This document shows positions 56,450-64,000 of a DNA stretch of 64,000 nucleotides, piece by piece (position 1 is the stretch's first letter; every line of letters starts with the position of its first letter). Made by a program: the position numbers and the translations under genes. The notes beneath the pieces were generated by a model. It made no database searches and was not told the DNA's origin. It saw nothing but the letters and a program-made list of their open reading frames with translations. The stretch comes from Cohnella sp. WQ 127256 (GTDB lineage: Bacteria > Bacillota > Bacilli > Paenibacillales > Paenibacillaceae), in the NCBI RefSeq assembly GCF_024519285.1, contig NZ_JAMZCY010000004.1:1-64000 (forward strand), given 5' to 3'.

Positions 56450-58255
56450 ATGCTACAGAACTGGAGCCTTCAGAAAAAAATTTTCGCGACGTACTCGATC
56501 ATCATCGTGCTGATTATCGTCTGCTTCGTCGCCACTTTCGCGGTATACGCATCGAAAATGATCCAGAATAACCTCTATTCCGGCACGGAACGCCTGCTTC
56601 AGAAAATTACGGAACAATTCGACGGCTTGATCGGAGACATGGAAAGAATCAACGTTAGCCTTCTCATGGACGAGAACCTGAACAAGCATCTCTACAACCC
56701 CGGCAGCATCCCCAGCCTCGGCGTGCAAGAAACAAGAAAACTGACAAATTCCATCTTCTCGATCAACGGCCCGTTCAGCTCCGCCTATAAGATCGTCGCC
56801 TTTAATTTCGAACACAAATACGCTCTCTCTCCGCAATCCGTCGATAATGCCGATACGCTGTTTAAAGCCGGAATCGACGGCATTCCGATCTTCGAATCGC
56901 TAGCGATTAGCGACGGAGGCTTCAAGCTGCTTCCCCCGCACCTCGACAATTGGTCCCAATTGCAAGTTCCCGTATTCTCTCTAAGCCGTAAAATCATGGA
57001 CGCGGCGGGTAAGGAATACGGATATATTGAAGTTCAGCAAAGATATAGCGAACTAAGCAGGCTTTACGATCCCGATCCTTCCATCGATTCAGAGTTCTAT
57101 ATTTTCAACGAAGCCGGAAATCTATTTTATCCACAGCCGATTATAGATCCCTTGAAATCTCTCGAAGACGCCGGTTTATATCAAACGTCTATTTTCGACG
57201 GAAAAAGCGGTTCGACCACTGTACGGAACAGCAAGGGTGAAGCCCGACTTCTCACGTATCGTCAGTCCCCGCTTACCGGACATGTTATCGTCATCTCGCA
57301 ATCTCGGCAAGAAGCCCTTGCCTCCGTGAATCTGCTCAGCACCCTGATTCTCGGCGCCGGATTGCTAATCCTGATCGTCACCTTAATCATCCTTTACAGC
57401 AGCTCGAAGAGATTGACCCTCCCGCTTCGTACATTAGGGAGTTCATTAAAACAGGTTTCCTTGAGCAATCTTGCCTTGAACATCGAAAATACGGACAAGA
57501 ACAACGAAATGCAGCTTCTCGACCGAATGTTCAAAAAGATGTTTTCGCGTTTGCAACATTCGATCGAACAAATTACGGAAGCCAAGGAGCGAGAGGCGAA
57601 GGCTCAACTGCTCGCGCTGCAATCCCAGATCAATCCCCATTTCATTCATAACACGCTAGCAACGATCGGAGCCGCTGCCAAACATGCCGATCAACGCGAG
57701 AAAGTGGTTGAAATGTGCAGACAACTCTCTTCTTTGCTACATTACACAACGTCTTCGGCCGATTGTGTTCGTGTCGAAGACGAGCTACAGTATACGAAAA
57801 ACTATCTGAATCTATTGAAATACAGATACGAGGAACATTTCAGCTTCGCGATCGACGTCGATCGCGAGCTTCTGAATATCGAAATCCCGAGAATAACCAT
57901 TCAGCCTTTTGTCGAAAACGCGATGAAGCATGCTTTTAACACCGTTCCACCTCCATGGCACATTCGTATTTGCGGCACGTTTAGGGAGAATAAGTGGGAA
58001 CTATCGATAAGCGATGACGGGGCAGGCGCTGACGAGAGCCGGCTGAACGCCATCCGCGAACGGGTCGATGTCATTATTGCGAACCGCGAACAGTCGGAAG
58101 ACACCGCCTCGGAGGAGACGGAAGGGGAAGGGTTGGGCATCGTGAACACATTTGCGAGGCTCGTGCTTCTGTTCGGAGAACAGACTTGGATGACGATCGA
58201 AAACCTTCCCGAACGGGGGCTGCGCGTCTCATTCGGGGCGACGATTAAAAAATGA
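56450..58255 (+). CDS. YesM-type sensor histidine kinase
   Basis: 601 residues. Membrane helix (about 10-35), extracellular sensor (about 36-285), second helix (about 288-313), HAMP-like linker, His-kinase domain with NPHFIHNTLATIG (phospho-acceptor His) and an ATPase domain with PFVENAMKHAF and DDGAGA. The ribosome site before the ATG is weak (GTGGGG). It is transcribed divergently from the binding-protein operon and 13 bases ahead of its response regulator, so it is the sensor of the locus. Composition is GC-rich like the rest of the locus. Confidence 0.93.
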   Translation: MLQNWSLQKKIFATYSIIIVLIIVCFVATFAVYASKMIQNNLYSGTERLLQKITEQFDGLIGDMERINVSLLMDENLNKHLYNPGSIPSLGVQETRKLTNSIFSINGPFSSAYKIVAFNFEHKYALSPQSVDNADTLFKAGIDGIPIFESLAISDGGFKLLPPHLDNWSQLQVPVFSLSRKIMDAAGKEYGYIEVQQRYSELSRLYDPDPSIDSEFYIFNEAGNLFYPQPIIDPLKSLEDAGLYQTSIFDGKSGSTTVRNSKGEARLLTYRQSPLTGHVIVISQSRQEALASVNLLSTLILGAGLLILIVTLIILYSSSKRLTLPLRTLGSSLKQVSLSNLALNIENTDKNNEMQLLDRMFKKMFSRLQHSIEQITEAKEREAKAQLLALQSQINPHFIHNTLATIGAAAKHADQREKVVEMCRQLSSLLHYTTSSADCVRVEDELQYTKNYLNLLKYRYEEHFSFAIDVDRELLNIEIPRITIQPFVENAMKHAFNTVPPPWHIRICGTFRENKWELSISDDGAGADESRLNAIRERVDVIIANREQSEDTASEETEGEGLGIVNTFARLVLLFGEQTWMTIENLPERGLRVSFGATIKK

Positions 58256-58268
58256 GCGGAGGAACAGC

Positions 58269-59807
58269 ATGTACAAGGTGATGGTGATCGAAGACGAACC
58301 TCCGTTAATTCGAGATATCCAATACGAGATCGAGAGAATCTCTTCGGACTTCATAGTCGAGATGACCGCCATCAATGGCGCCGAAGCTCTGAAGAGATTG
58401 GAAACGGAAACACCGGACGTTATTTTCACGGATATTCGGATGCCGGTCATGGATGGACTTCAACTGATCAAGGAAGTCCGCAAGCGCGACTCCCACATTC
58501 CTTTCGTCATTCTGAGCGGATACCGGGATTTCGGCTATGCCCAAGAAGCGCTGAAATTCCAAGCCTATGATTATTTGTTGAAGCCGGTCTCCGCGGAAGA
58601 TCTGCAAGAAGTGCTGTTTAAGCTTCGCTTGAAGCTGGATAGCCGAAAGGAAGAAAAGGTTAGGGCGGCATTGGCCTCAGCACTGCATGGAGAAATGCGC
58701 GAGAACGACGTCGACGAACTCTTTGTTGAACACAGAACCGCCGTGTTGCTGGTTGCACAATGCGGAGGAACGCTTAATGGGGAAACGAGTGGAACGATCC
58801 AACCGATGGCCTTGCCTCCCAACTCGGAAATCGAAGCTGGACTGGTTGACATGCTTGGACCCGGAAAAATAGTCCAGGTTTTCAACGGAAGCCTACCCTT
58901 GGAGAAAATCGCGATTATCGTCTGCGGCGTAGAGGAGCCGCAGAAAACGGAGGAGTTGGCGGTAGCCCTGCGAAATTCGCTGAGCGCGCAGTCAAGGACG
59001 ACGGTCAACATCGCGATCGGCGAGCCTATTGCCCGATTGCGCGACATCGGCGATTCTCTCCTCTCGCTTAGAAAGCTGCTACGCCAAAGATCCGAGTTCG
59101 GCGTATCAAAAATGATTTGGGAAGATCCTACTTATCAAGAAGAAACGAGTTATTCGGTTGCAATTGTGTCCAGTGAACGTTTAGACTCGTTACGGACGAT
59201 GATCCAACTGCAACAAAAAAGCCTGTTCAAAGCCGAAGTGTCTTCTCTCCTCGAATGTTGGCAAAGTTCCCGTCTTCATGCCTTAGACTTTGCCGCGCTC
59301 ATAAAGAGATTGCTACACGCCTTAGGCGACGCTCAATGGCGGATATCAACCGAAATCGATCCCGTCGTCGACGCGATGATGGAGAGTTATCCTTCCTACG
59401 AAGCCGTCCGAGATGCGCTATGGCAATGGCTTGAAGGTGCTTTGTTCGAGAACGGCACCCCGCGGAATTCTCCGGAAAACGTTGTGGACATGCTGGATGA
59501 GCACTTAAAAGCCAATTGCCACTCGGACATCGACCTCAAGCGGTTGGCTTCCAGCGTCGGACTTACCGCCCCATACTTGAGCAAACTATTCAAGCTCTAC
59601 AGGGGAATGCCGTTAATCGAATATGTGTCCTATCTCAAGATCGAGAAGGCTAAACATTTGATCCGCTCCGATCACAGTTTGCTCTCGAAGGAAGTCAGTG
59701 ATCTGCTCGGTTTTGCCGACCCGTTCTACTTCAGCCGACTCTTTAAGAAGTTCGAAGGATGCAGCCCCTCGGAATACCGAAAGCTCTTGGGTGTTAGCGA
59801 AAAGTAA
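58269..59807 (+). CDS. YesN-type response regulator (receiver + AraC domain)
   Basis: 512 residues; GGAGGAACAGC precedes the ATG. Receiver domain with EDE (about 8-10), phospho-acceptor D55 in FTDIRMPVMDG and Lys in YLLKPVS. A middle region (about 130-400) of the YesN type, then tandem AraC helix-turn-helix motifs (DIDLKRLASSVGLTAPYLSK and KEVSDLLGFADPFYFSRLF). It probably activates the divergent operon once the kinase senses the glycan. It ends before a bidirectional terminator. Confidence 0.93.
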   Translation: MYKVMVIEDEPPLIRDIQYEIERISSDFIVEMTAINGAEALKRLETETPDVIFTDIRMPVMDGLQLIKEVRKRDSHIPFVILSGYRDFGYAQEALKFQAYDYLLKPVSAEDLQEVLFKLRLKLDSRKEEKVRAALASALHGEMRENDVDELFVEHRTAVLLVAQCGGTLNGETSGTIQPMALPPNSEIEAGLVDMLGPGKIVQVFNGSLPLEKIAIIVCGVEEPQKTEELAVALRNSLSAQSRTTVNIAIGEPIARLRDIGDSLLSLRKLLRQRSEFGVSKMIWEDPTYQEETSYSVAIVSSERLDSLRTMIQLQQKSLFKAEVSSLLECWQSSRLHALDFAALIKRLLHALGDAQWRISTEIDPVVDAMMESYPSYEAVRDALWQWLEGALFENGTPRNSPENVVDMLDEHLKANCHSDIDLKRLASSVGLTAPYLSKLFKLYRGMPLIEYVSYLKIEKAKHLIRSDHSLLSKEVSDLLGFADPFYFSRLFKKFEGCSPSEYRKLLGVSEK

Positions 59808-59830
59808 ACCCCGAAAAAGGAAGTTTGAAT

Positions 59831-59879
59831 AAAAAGAAGCGTCCTCCTTGCATCGCGCAAGAGCGGTACGCTTCTTTTT
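59831..59879. terminator. bidirectional terminator
   Basis: AAAAAGAAGCGT (59831-59842) pairs with ACGCTTCTTTTT (59868-59879). A- and T-runs on both sides allow it to serve the regulator (plus) and argH (minus). Confidence 0.9.
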
Positions 59880-59904
59880 GTTGGATTTTCATTAGCTTGT
59901 TATC

Positions 59905-61320
59905 TTACTGACTCTTCGCTTCGTACTCAGCAACCCATGCTACAGTAAGACCTAGTTCGGCTTCCGCACGCGAGATGGCGGCTTCCACTTGTGGTGTTGC
60001 CGTTCCGCCGTAAACGTTACGAGCGTTAACAACGGCTTCCGGCTGCAATACAGCATAGATCCGATCGTCGAACAGCTCGGAAAATTGCTTGAATTCTTCT
60101 AACGTGAGATCGAGCAGGAACTTGTTTTGTTGGATACAGTAGAGCACCGTCTTGCCTATGACTTCATGTGCTTGGCGGAAAGGCAAGCCTTTGCCAACAA
60201 GGAAATCGGCGATGTCCGTAGCATTGGAGAAATCTTGGTCCACAGCACGGCGCATCTTCTCCTTGCGAACCTTCATCGTTTCGATCATTGAAGCAAATAG
60301 CTGTAACGCTCCCTGCATCGTTTTAACCGTATCGAACATTCCCTCTTTGTCTTCCTGCATATCTTTGTTGTAGGCGAGCGGAAGCGACTTCAGAACGGTT
60401 AGGAGACCGATTAGATTGCCATACACGCGACCTGTTTTCCCACGGACGAGCTCGGGTACGTCAGGGTTCTTCTTCTGTGGCATAATGCTGGAGCCTGTGC
60501 AGAAGGCATCATCTAGCTCAACGAATTGGAACTCTGTGCTGGACCAGAGGATAAGCTCCTCGCTCAAACGAGACAAATGCATCATGATCAGAGAAGCACC
60601 ACTAAGGAATTCCACGATAAAATCGCGATCACTGACGGCGTCTAAGCTATTCTCATATACACGTCCGAAGTTCAATTGCTGTGCCGTAAAATGACGGTCG
60701 ATCGCAAAGGTTGTACCCGCAAGTGCACCCGCACCTAGAGGCAACGCATCGATACGCTTATAGCTATCCTGAAGGCGCTCGATATCGCGTCCGAACATCG
60801 ACACATAAGCCATGAGATGATGTGCGAAAAGGATCGGTTGGGCACGTTGAAGATGGGTATACCCTGGAACGATAGTGTCCAAATTCTGTTTGGCTTGTCC
60901 GATCAATGCCGCTTGCAATTTATGTAGCTGATCCACGAATTCTACGACCCGTTTACGCAAGTATAAATGCATATCCGTCGCAACTTGGTCGTTCCGACTA
61001 CGCCCAGTGTGAAGCTTACCGCCAACAGGACCAATCTCATCGATCAAAGCCTTCTCGATGTTCATGTGAATGTCTTCGTCACCGATGAGAAATTCCTGTT
61101 CGCCGCTCACGATACGCTCACGGACTTTCAACAAACCCGCCTTAATTGTTTCAACATCCTCAGCAGGTAATATTCCACATTGTCCTAGCATAGTGACATG
61201 CGCCAGACTACCTTGGATATCCTCCATGGCCAATTCCTTGTCGAACGTAATCGATGCTGTATATTCTTCAACTAGTTGGTCCGTTTTTTTCGTGAAACGG
61301 CCGCCCCATAGCTTACTCAT
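59905..61320 (-). CDS. argH: argininosuccinate lyase
   Basis: 471 residues. Last step of arginine synthesis: argininosuccinate to arginine and fumarate. Family signature [12 protein letters not shown] (about 277-288) and the catalytic region around TGRSRNDQ and HLQRAQP are intact. GAGAGGGG lies ten bases before the ATG. It follows argG at a 139-bp distance, ending the argD-argF-argG-argH cluster in this window. Confidence 0.97.
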   Translation of the reverse strand: MSKLWGGRFTKKTDQLVEEYTASITFDKELAMEDIQGSLAHVTMLGQCGILPAEDVETIKAGLLKVRERIVSGEQEFLIGDEDIHMNIEKALIDEIGPVGGKLHTGRSRNDQVATDMHLYLRKRVVEFVDQLHKLQAALIGQAKQNLDTIVPGYTHLQRAQPILFAHHLMAYVSMFGRDIERLQDSYKRIDALPLGAGALAGTTFAIDRHFTAQQLNFGRVYENSLDAVSDRDFIVEFLSGASLIMMHLSRLSEELILWSSTEFQFVELDDAFCTGSSIMPQKKNPDVPELVRGKTGRVYGNLIGLLTVLKSLPLAYNKDMQEDKEGMFDTVKTMQGALQLFASMIETMKVRKEKMRRAVDQDFSNATDIADFLVGKGLPFRQAHEVIGKTVLYCIQQNKFLLDLTLEEFKQFSELFDDRIYAVLQPEAVVNARNVYGGTATPQVEAAISRAEAELGLTVAWVAEYEAKSQ

Positions 61321-61360
61321 GATCGTTATACCCCTCTCTTGTCTCTCATGCTAATAACGA

Positions 61361-61396
61361 CAAAAGGGGAGCCCTGGCTAGCAAAGGTGCCTCCCG
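61361..61396 (-). terminator. weak terminator-like hairpin between argG and argH
   Basis: On the minus strand GGGAG (61395-61391) pairs with CTCCC (61371-61367), followed by CTTTTG. The stem is short. If real it would lower argH expression relative to argG. Confidence 0.3.
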
Positions 61397-61459
61397 CATT
61401 GCCCCGCCAGGCGGAGGATGGTTCGGCAGGCTTCGCGCCCAGATCTCCCTAATTGTCTT

Positions 61460-62704
61460 CTATCCCTTAATGCCGGAAGCGCCGGTAACACCCGAAGATA
61501 CCTTCAGGCGCAGCGCGTTCAGGCGGATAAAACCGGTAGCATCGCCTTGATCGTACGCTTGCGTAGGGTCCGCCTCCATCGTTGCGATGTGCGGATTATA
61601 TAGACTTACCGGACTCTTAAGACCAGCAGCCATAATATTCCCCTTGTAAAGCTTCAAACGAACGGTTCCCGTCACGTTCTTCTGGCTTTCATCAACTAAA
61701 GCTTGAATGGCCAGACGTTCCGGTGCAAACCAGAAGCCGTTGTATACCAAAGTGCTATATTTGGAGATCAGGGAGTCGCGCAAATGCATAACATCGCGAT
61801 CCATGGTCAACGATTCCATTTTACGATGAGCGGTGAACAATATGCTTCCGCCTGGAGTTTCGTACACGCCACGGCTCTTCATGCCAACGAAGCGGTTCTC
61901 CACCATATCGACGCGACCTACACCATGTTTGCCGCCGATTTCATTCAGCTTCTCCATGATAGCTAGTGGGCTCATGCTGTCGCCATTAATCGCGACGCAG
62001 TTGCCGCCTTCGAAATCGAGCTCGATGTACTCAGCTTGATCCGGCGCTTTCTCAGGTGACACGCTAAGTACGTACATCTCTTCAACGTCGGCTGCGCTGG
62101 AATCAAACCAAGGATCCTCAAGCATGCCGCTCTCGAAGCTAATATGAAGGAGGTTACGATCCGTAGAGTAAGGCTTGGAAGCTGATGCTGTAACCGGGAT
62201 ACCATGCTTCTCAGCATAGGCGATCATCTCAGCACGGCCTGGGAATGCTGCGCGGAACGCTTCATCACGCCAAGGTGCAATCACTTCGATATCCGGAGTC
62301 AGTGCCGCAGCTGTCAGTTCGAAACGAACTTGGTCATTTCCTTTGCCTGTTGCGCCATGCGCGATATACGTTGCTCCTTCTGCAATCGCGATTTCGACCA
62401 TACGCTTCGCGATCAAAGGACGAGCAATACTCGTGCCTAGCAGGTACTGACCTTCGTACAAAGCGCCTGCTTGGAACATTGGGTAGATGAAGTCTTTCGC
62501 GAATTCAGCGCGCAAGTCATCGATGTATACTTTAGAAGCGCCCGTTTTGAGTGCTTTTTCTTCCAAGCCGTCCAATTCATCCTTCTGACCGATATCGGCA
62601 GTGAAGGTGATAATTTCGGCATCGTATGTTTCTTTCAGCCAAGTAAGGATAACTGAGGTGTCGAGACCTCCAGAATAGGCCAGAACGATTTTATTTTTTG
62701 CCAT
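61460..62704 (-). CDS. argG: argininosuccinate synthase
   Basis: 414 residues. ATP-dependent joining of citrulline and aspartate. The ATP pyrophosphatase P-loop AYSGGLDTS is at about 9-17, with [13 protein letters not shown] near 115-127. AAAGGAG precedes the ATG. Encoded 39 bases after argF. Confidence 0.97.
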   Translation of the reverse strand: MAKNKIVLAYSGGLDTSVILTWLKETYDAEIITFTADIGQKDELDGLEEKALKTGASKVYIDDLRAEFAKDFIYPMFQAGALYEGQYLLGTSIARPLIAKRMVEIAIAEGATYIAHGATGKGNDQVRFELTAAALTPDIEVIAPWRDEAFRAAFPGRAEMIAYAEKHGIPVTASASKPYSTDRNLLHISFESGMLEDPWFDSSAADVEEMYVLSVSPEKAPDQAEYIELDFEGGNCVAINGDSMSPLAIMEKLNEIGGKHGVGRVDMVENRFVGMKSRGVYETPGGSILFTAHRKMESLTMDRDVMHLRDSLISKYSTLVYNGFWFAPERLAIQALVDESQKNVTGTVRLKLYKGNIMAAGLKSPVSLYNPHIATMEADPTQAYDQGDATGFIRLNALRLKVSSGVTGASGIKG

Positions 62705-62743
62705 GGGGATGAAAACTCCTTTAGATTTATAATATGCCCAAGC

Positions 62744-63703
62744 CTACATAATTGCGGCCATAACCGCTTTCTGAGCGTGTAGGCGATTCTCTGCTTCGTC
62801 GAAAATAACGGAATGCTTGCCGTCGATTACGCCCTCGCTTACTTCTTCCCCGCGATGCGCAGGCAAGCAGTGCATGAATAGATAATCTGACTTGGCATAC
62901 TGAACGAGCTCTTCGTTTACTTGATAGTCCTTAAACGCCAGCTCGCGTACCTTCTGTTCTTCCTCAAAGCCCATACTCGCCCATACATCCGTATAGATGA
63001 TATCAGCACCTTCAACAGCTTCTCGTGGGTCCCGCAAGACATCTACGCGTCCACCTGTTAGTTCGGCTGCATCCTTGGATAGCTGCACGATATTCTCTGC
63101 AGGCTCGTATCCTGCCGGTGATGCTGTAGTGAAATGCATGCCGAGCTTAGCTGCACCCATCATCAAGGAGTGCGTCATGTTATTACCGTCTCCGATGTAG
63201 GCAATCTTCAAACCTTCCAGCTTGCCCTTCATTTCGAGCACAGTCTGGTAATCCGCAAGCGCTTGGCACGGATGCGATTGGTCAGACAAGGCATTAATGA
63301 CGGGTATCGTAGCTCCACGCGCCAAATCGACCACGTTACGATGGCCAAATGTGCGGATCATAATGCCGTCTAAGTATCTCGACATCGTTTGCGCGGTATC
63401 TCTTATCGTTTCTCCGCGTCCCATCTGAATGTCATTTTTGCTTAAGAATAACGCCTGGCCACCCAACTGATACATGCCAACCTCGAAGGAAATACGTGTA
63501 CGAGTAGATGATTTCTCGAAAATCATACCCAGAGATTTGCCCTTAAGCGGCTGATAGATTTCTCCCGCCTTCTTCTTGCGTTTAAGCTCAATCGCTAAAT
63601 CTAATAAATAACGGATCTCTTCCGGTGAATAATCGCTAAGACCAAGAAAGTCACGGCCTTTCAATTGTAACGCTATATCTTCCACATTTGCTGCTGAAGT
63701 CAT
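62744..63703 (-). CDS. argF: ornithine carbamoyltransferase
   Basis: 319 residues. Makes citrulline from ornithine and carbamoyl phosphate. Carbamoyl-phosphate loop STRTR (about 65-69) and the ornithine-side motif HCLPAHRGEEV (about 276-286) are intact. AGGAGGG precedes the ATG. It follows argD by ten bases. Confidence 0.96.
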   Translation of the reverse strand: MTSAANVEDIALQLKGRDFLGLSDYSPEEIRYLLDLAIELKRKKKAGEIYQPLKGKSLGMIFEKSSTRTRISFEVGMYQLGGQALFLSKNDIQMGRGETIRDTAQTMSRYLDGIMIRTFGHRNVVDLARGATIPVINALSDQSHPCQALADYQTVLEMKGKLEGLKIAYIGDGNNMTHSLMMGAAKLGMHFTTASPAGYEPAENIVQLSKDAAELTGGRVDVLRDPREAVEGADIIYTDVWASMGFEEEQKVRELAFKDYQVNEELVQYAKSDYLFMHCLPAHRGEEVSEGVIDGKHSVIFDEAENRLHAQKAVMAAIM

Positions 63704-63713
63704 GTAATCCCTC

Positions 63714-64000
63714 CTAAATGCTGACTGGCTTCGCTGCCGCCTGCTCCGTTAGTACGGATGCGATCAAACTAACTGCTGTATCGATGTCCTCATGAGTAAT
63801 GAGTAGGCTTGGGAGCAGACGGATGACATTCGGGCCCGCAGGCACGATAAGCAATCCTCTCTTATGTAGCTCCGCAATAGCATCTGCAACCGGTCCGTTA
63901 CAAACAATTCCGATCAAGAGCCCTTTACCTCGGATATCCACTACAGTTGGCAACCCGTTCAGCTTTTCTTGTAGCTGTGCCATCAGATAGACAGAGGCCT
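63714..64000 (-). CDS. argD: acetylornithine aminotransferase, C-terminal part
   Basis: About 95 codons of the 3' end; the frame is open to the window edge (before the first Met it reads ASVYL), so the gene continues rightwards. The conserved C-terminal block IRGKGLLIGIVCNGP and NVIRLLPSLLITHEDIDTAV are typical of ArgD. The PLP lysine lies outside. First gene of this visible argD-F-G-H run. Confidence 0.9.
   Translation of the reverse strand, partial: ASVYLMAQLQEKLNGLPTVVDIRGKGLLIGIVCNGPVADAIAELHKRGLLIVPAGPNVIRLLPSLLITHEDIDTAVSLIASVLTEQAAAKPVSI

Noticed and set aside
61321..61459. Possible T-box or arginine-responsive leader between argG and argH
   Set aside because: No specifier-loop or AGGGTGG T-box sequence and no clear ARG box; only a weak hairpin is present.

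Overview
The window is chromosomal DNA from a low-to-mid GC Gram-positive of the Paenibacillaceae (Paenibacillus/Cohnella-like). The reasons are the start of a 16S rRNA gene at the left edge, strong AGGAGG-type ribosome binding sites with many TTG/GTG starts, pcrB-pcrA-ligA and ftsE-ftsX-ctpB-minJ neighbourhoods as in Bacilli, two YesMN-type two-component systems beside sugar ABC transporters, and a ykkC guanidine-I riboswitch in front of a ykkCD-type SMR pair. No prophage, insertion sequence, CRISPR array or tRNA gene was recognised.

Layout. 1-2060: 16S rRNA 5' end with its leader and promoter (minus), a candidate structured RNA, a DUF4395 membrane protein and a small lipoprotein. 2061-7795: ligA, a small unknown gene, pcrA and pcrB. 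8011-10265: ugd-galU (UDP-glucuronate supply); the Ugd carries Ser where the catalytic Cys should be. 10478-13000: U32 peptidase/RNA hydroxylase family. 13074-20905: a six-gene sugar-uptake operon (binding protein, two permeases, histidine kinase, AraC-type regulator, second binding protein). 21100-23394: small and secreted proteins of unknown role. 23443-29545: uvrA, meso-diaminopimelate dehydrogenase and uvrB; uvrA and uvrB share an identical LexA-like 12-mer six bases downstream of each -10 box. 29867-32017: SPFH/zinc-ribbon plus zinc-ribbon membrane protein (YdjI/YdjG-like). 32115-34904: SdpR/SdpI-like pair with a double palindromic operator, then a secreted alpha/beta hydrolase. 34927-35896: guanidine-I riboswitch and paired SMR transporter genes. 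35893-41887: minJ-like, ctpB, an M23 peptidase, ftsX and ftsE (division and envelope). 42133-43659: VanW/G5 protein. 43777-59807: a GC-richer carbohydrate-degradation locus with sensor kinase and regulator divergent from binding protein, two permeases, a 1384-residue secreted glycosidase with three DUF4082 repeats, a DUF4838 protein and a GH106-like rhamnosidase. 59905-64000: argH, argG, argF and the 3' part of argD.

How it fits together. The right-hand carbohydrate locus reads as one system: the secreted enzyme cuts an unknown, probably rhamnose-containing glycan, the ABC transporter imports oligomers (it lacks its own ATPase, so a shared one must be supplied elsewhere), the two cytoplasmic enzymes finish them, and the HK/RR pair senses and induces. 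The left-hand ABC operon has the same logic without enzymes. Both put a terminator-like hairpin between the binding protein and the permeases and a CcpA-type operator-like site upstream. The most unusual items are the Ser-for-Cys Ugd, the uvrA leader (paired inverted repeat and a hairpin that is terminator-like and covers the ribosome binding site), the DUF4838/GH106/DUF4082 locus with a composition boundary inside the vanW gene, and the candidate structured RNA upstream of the rrn operon.
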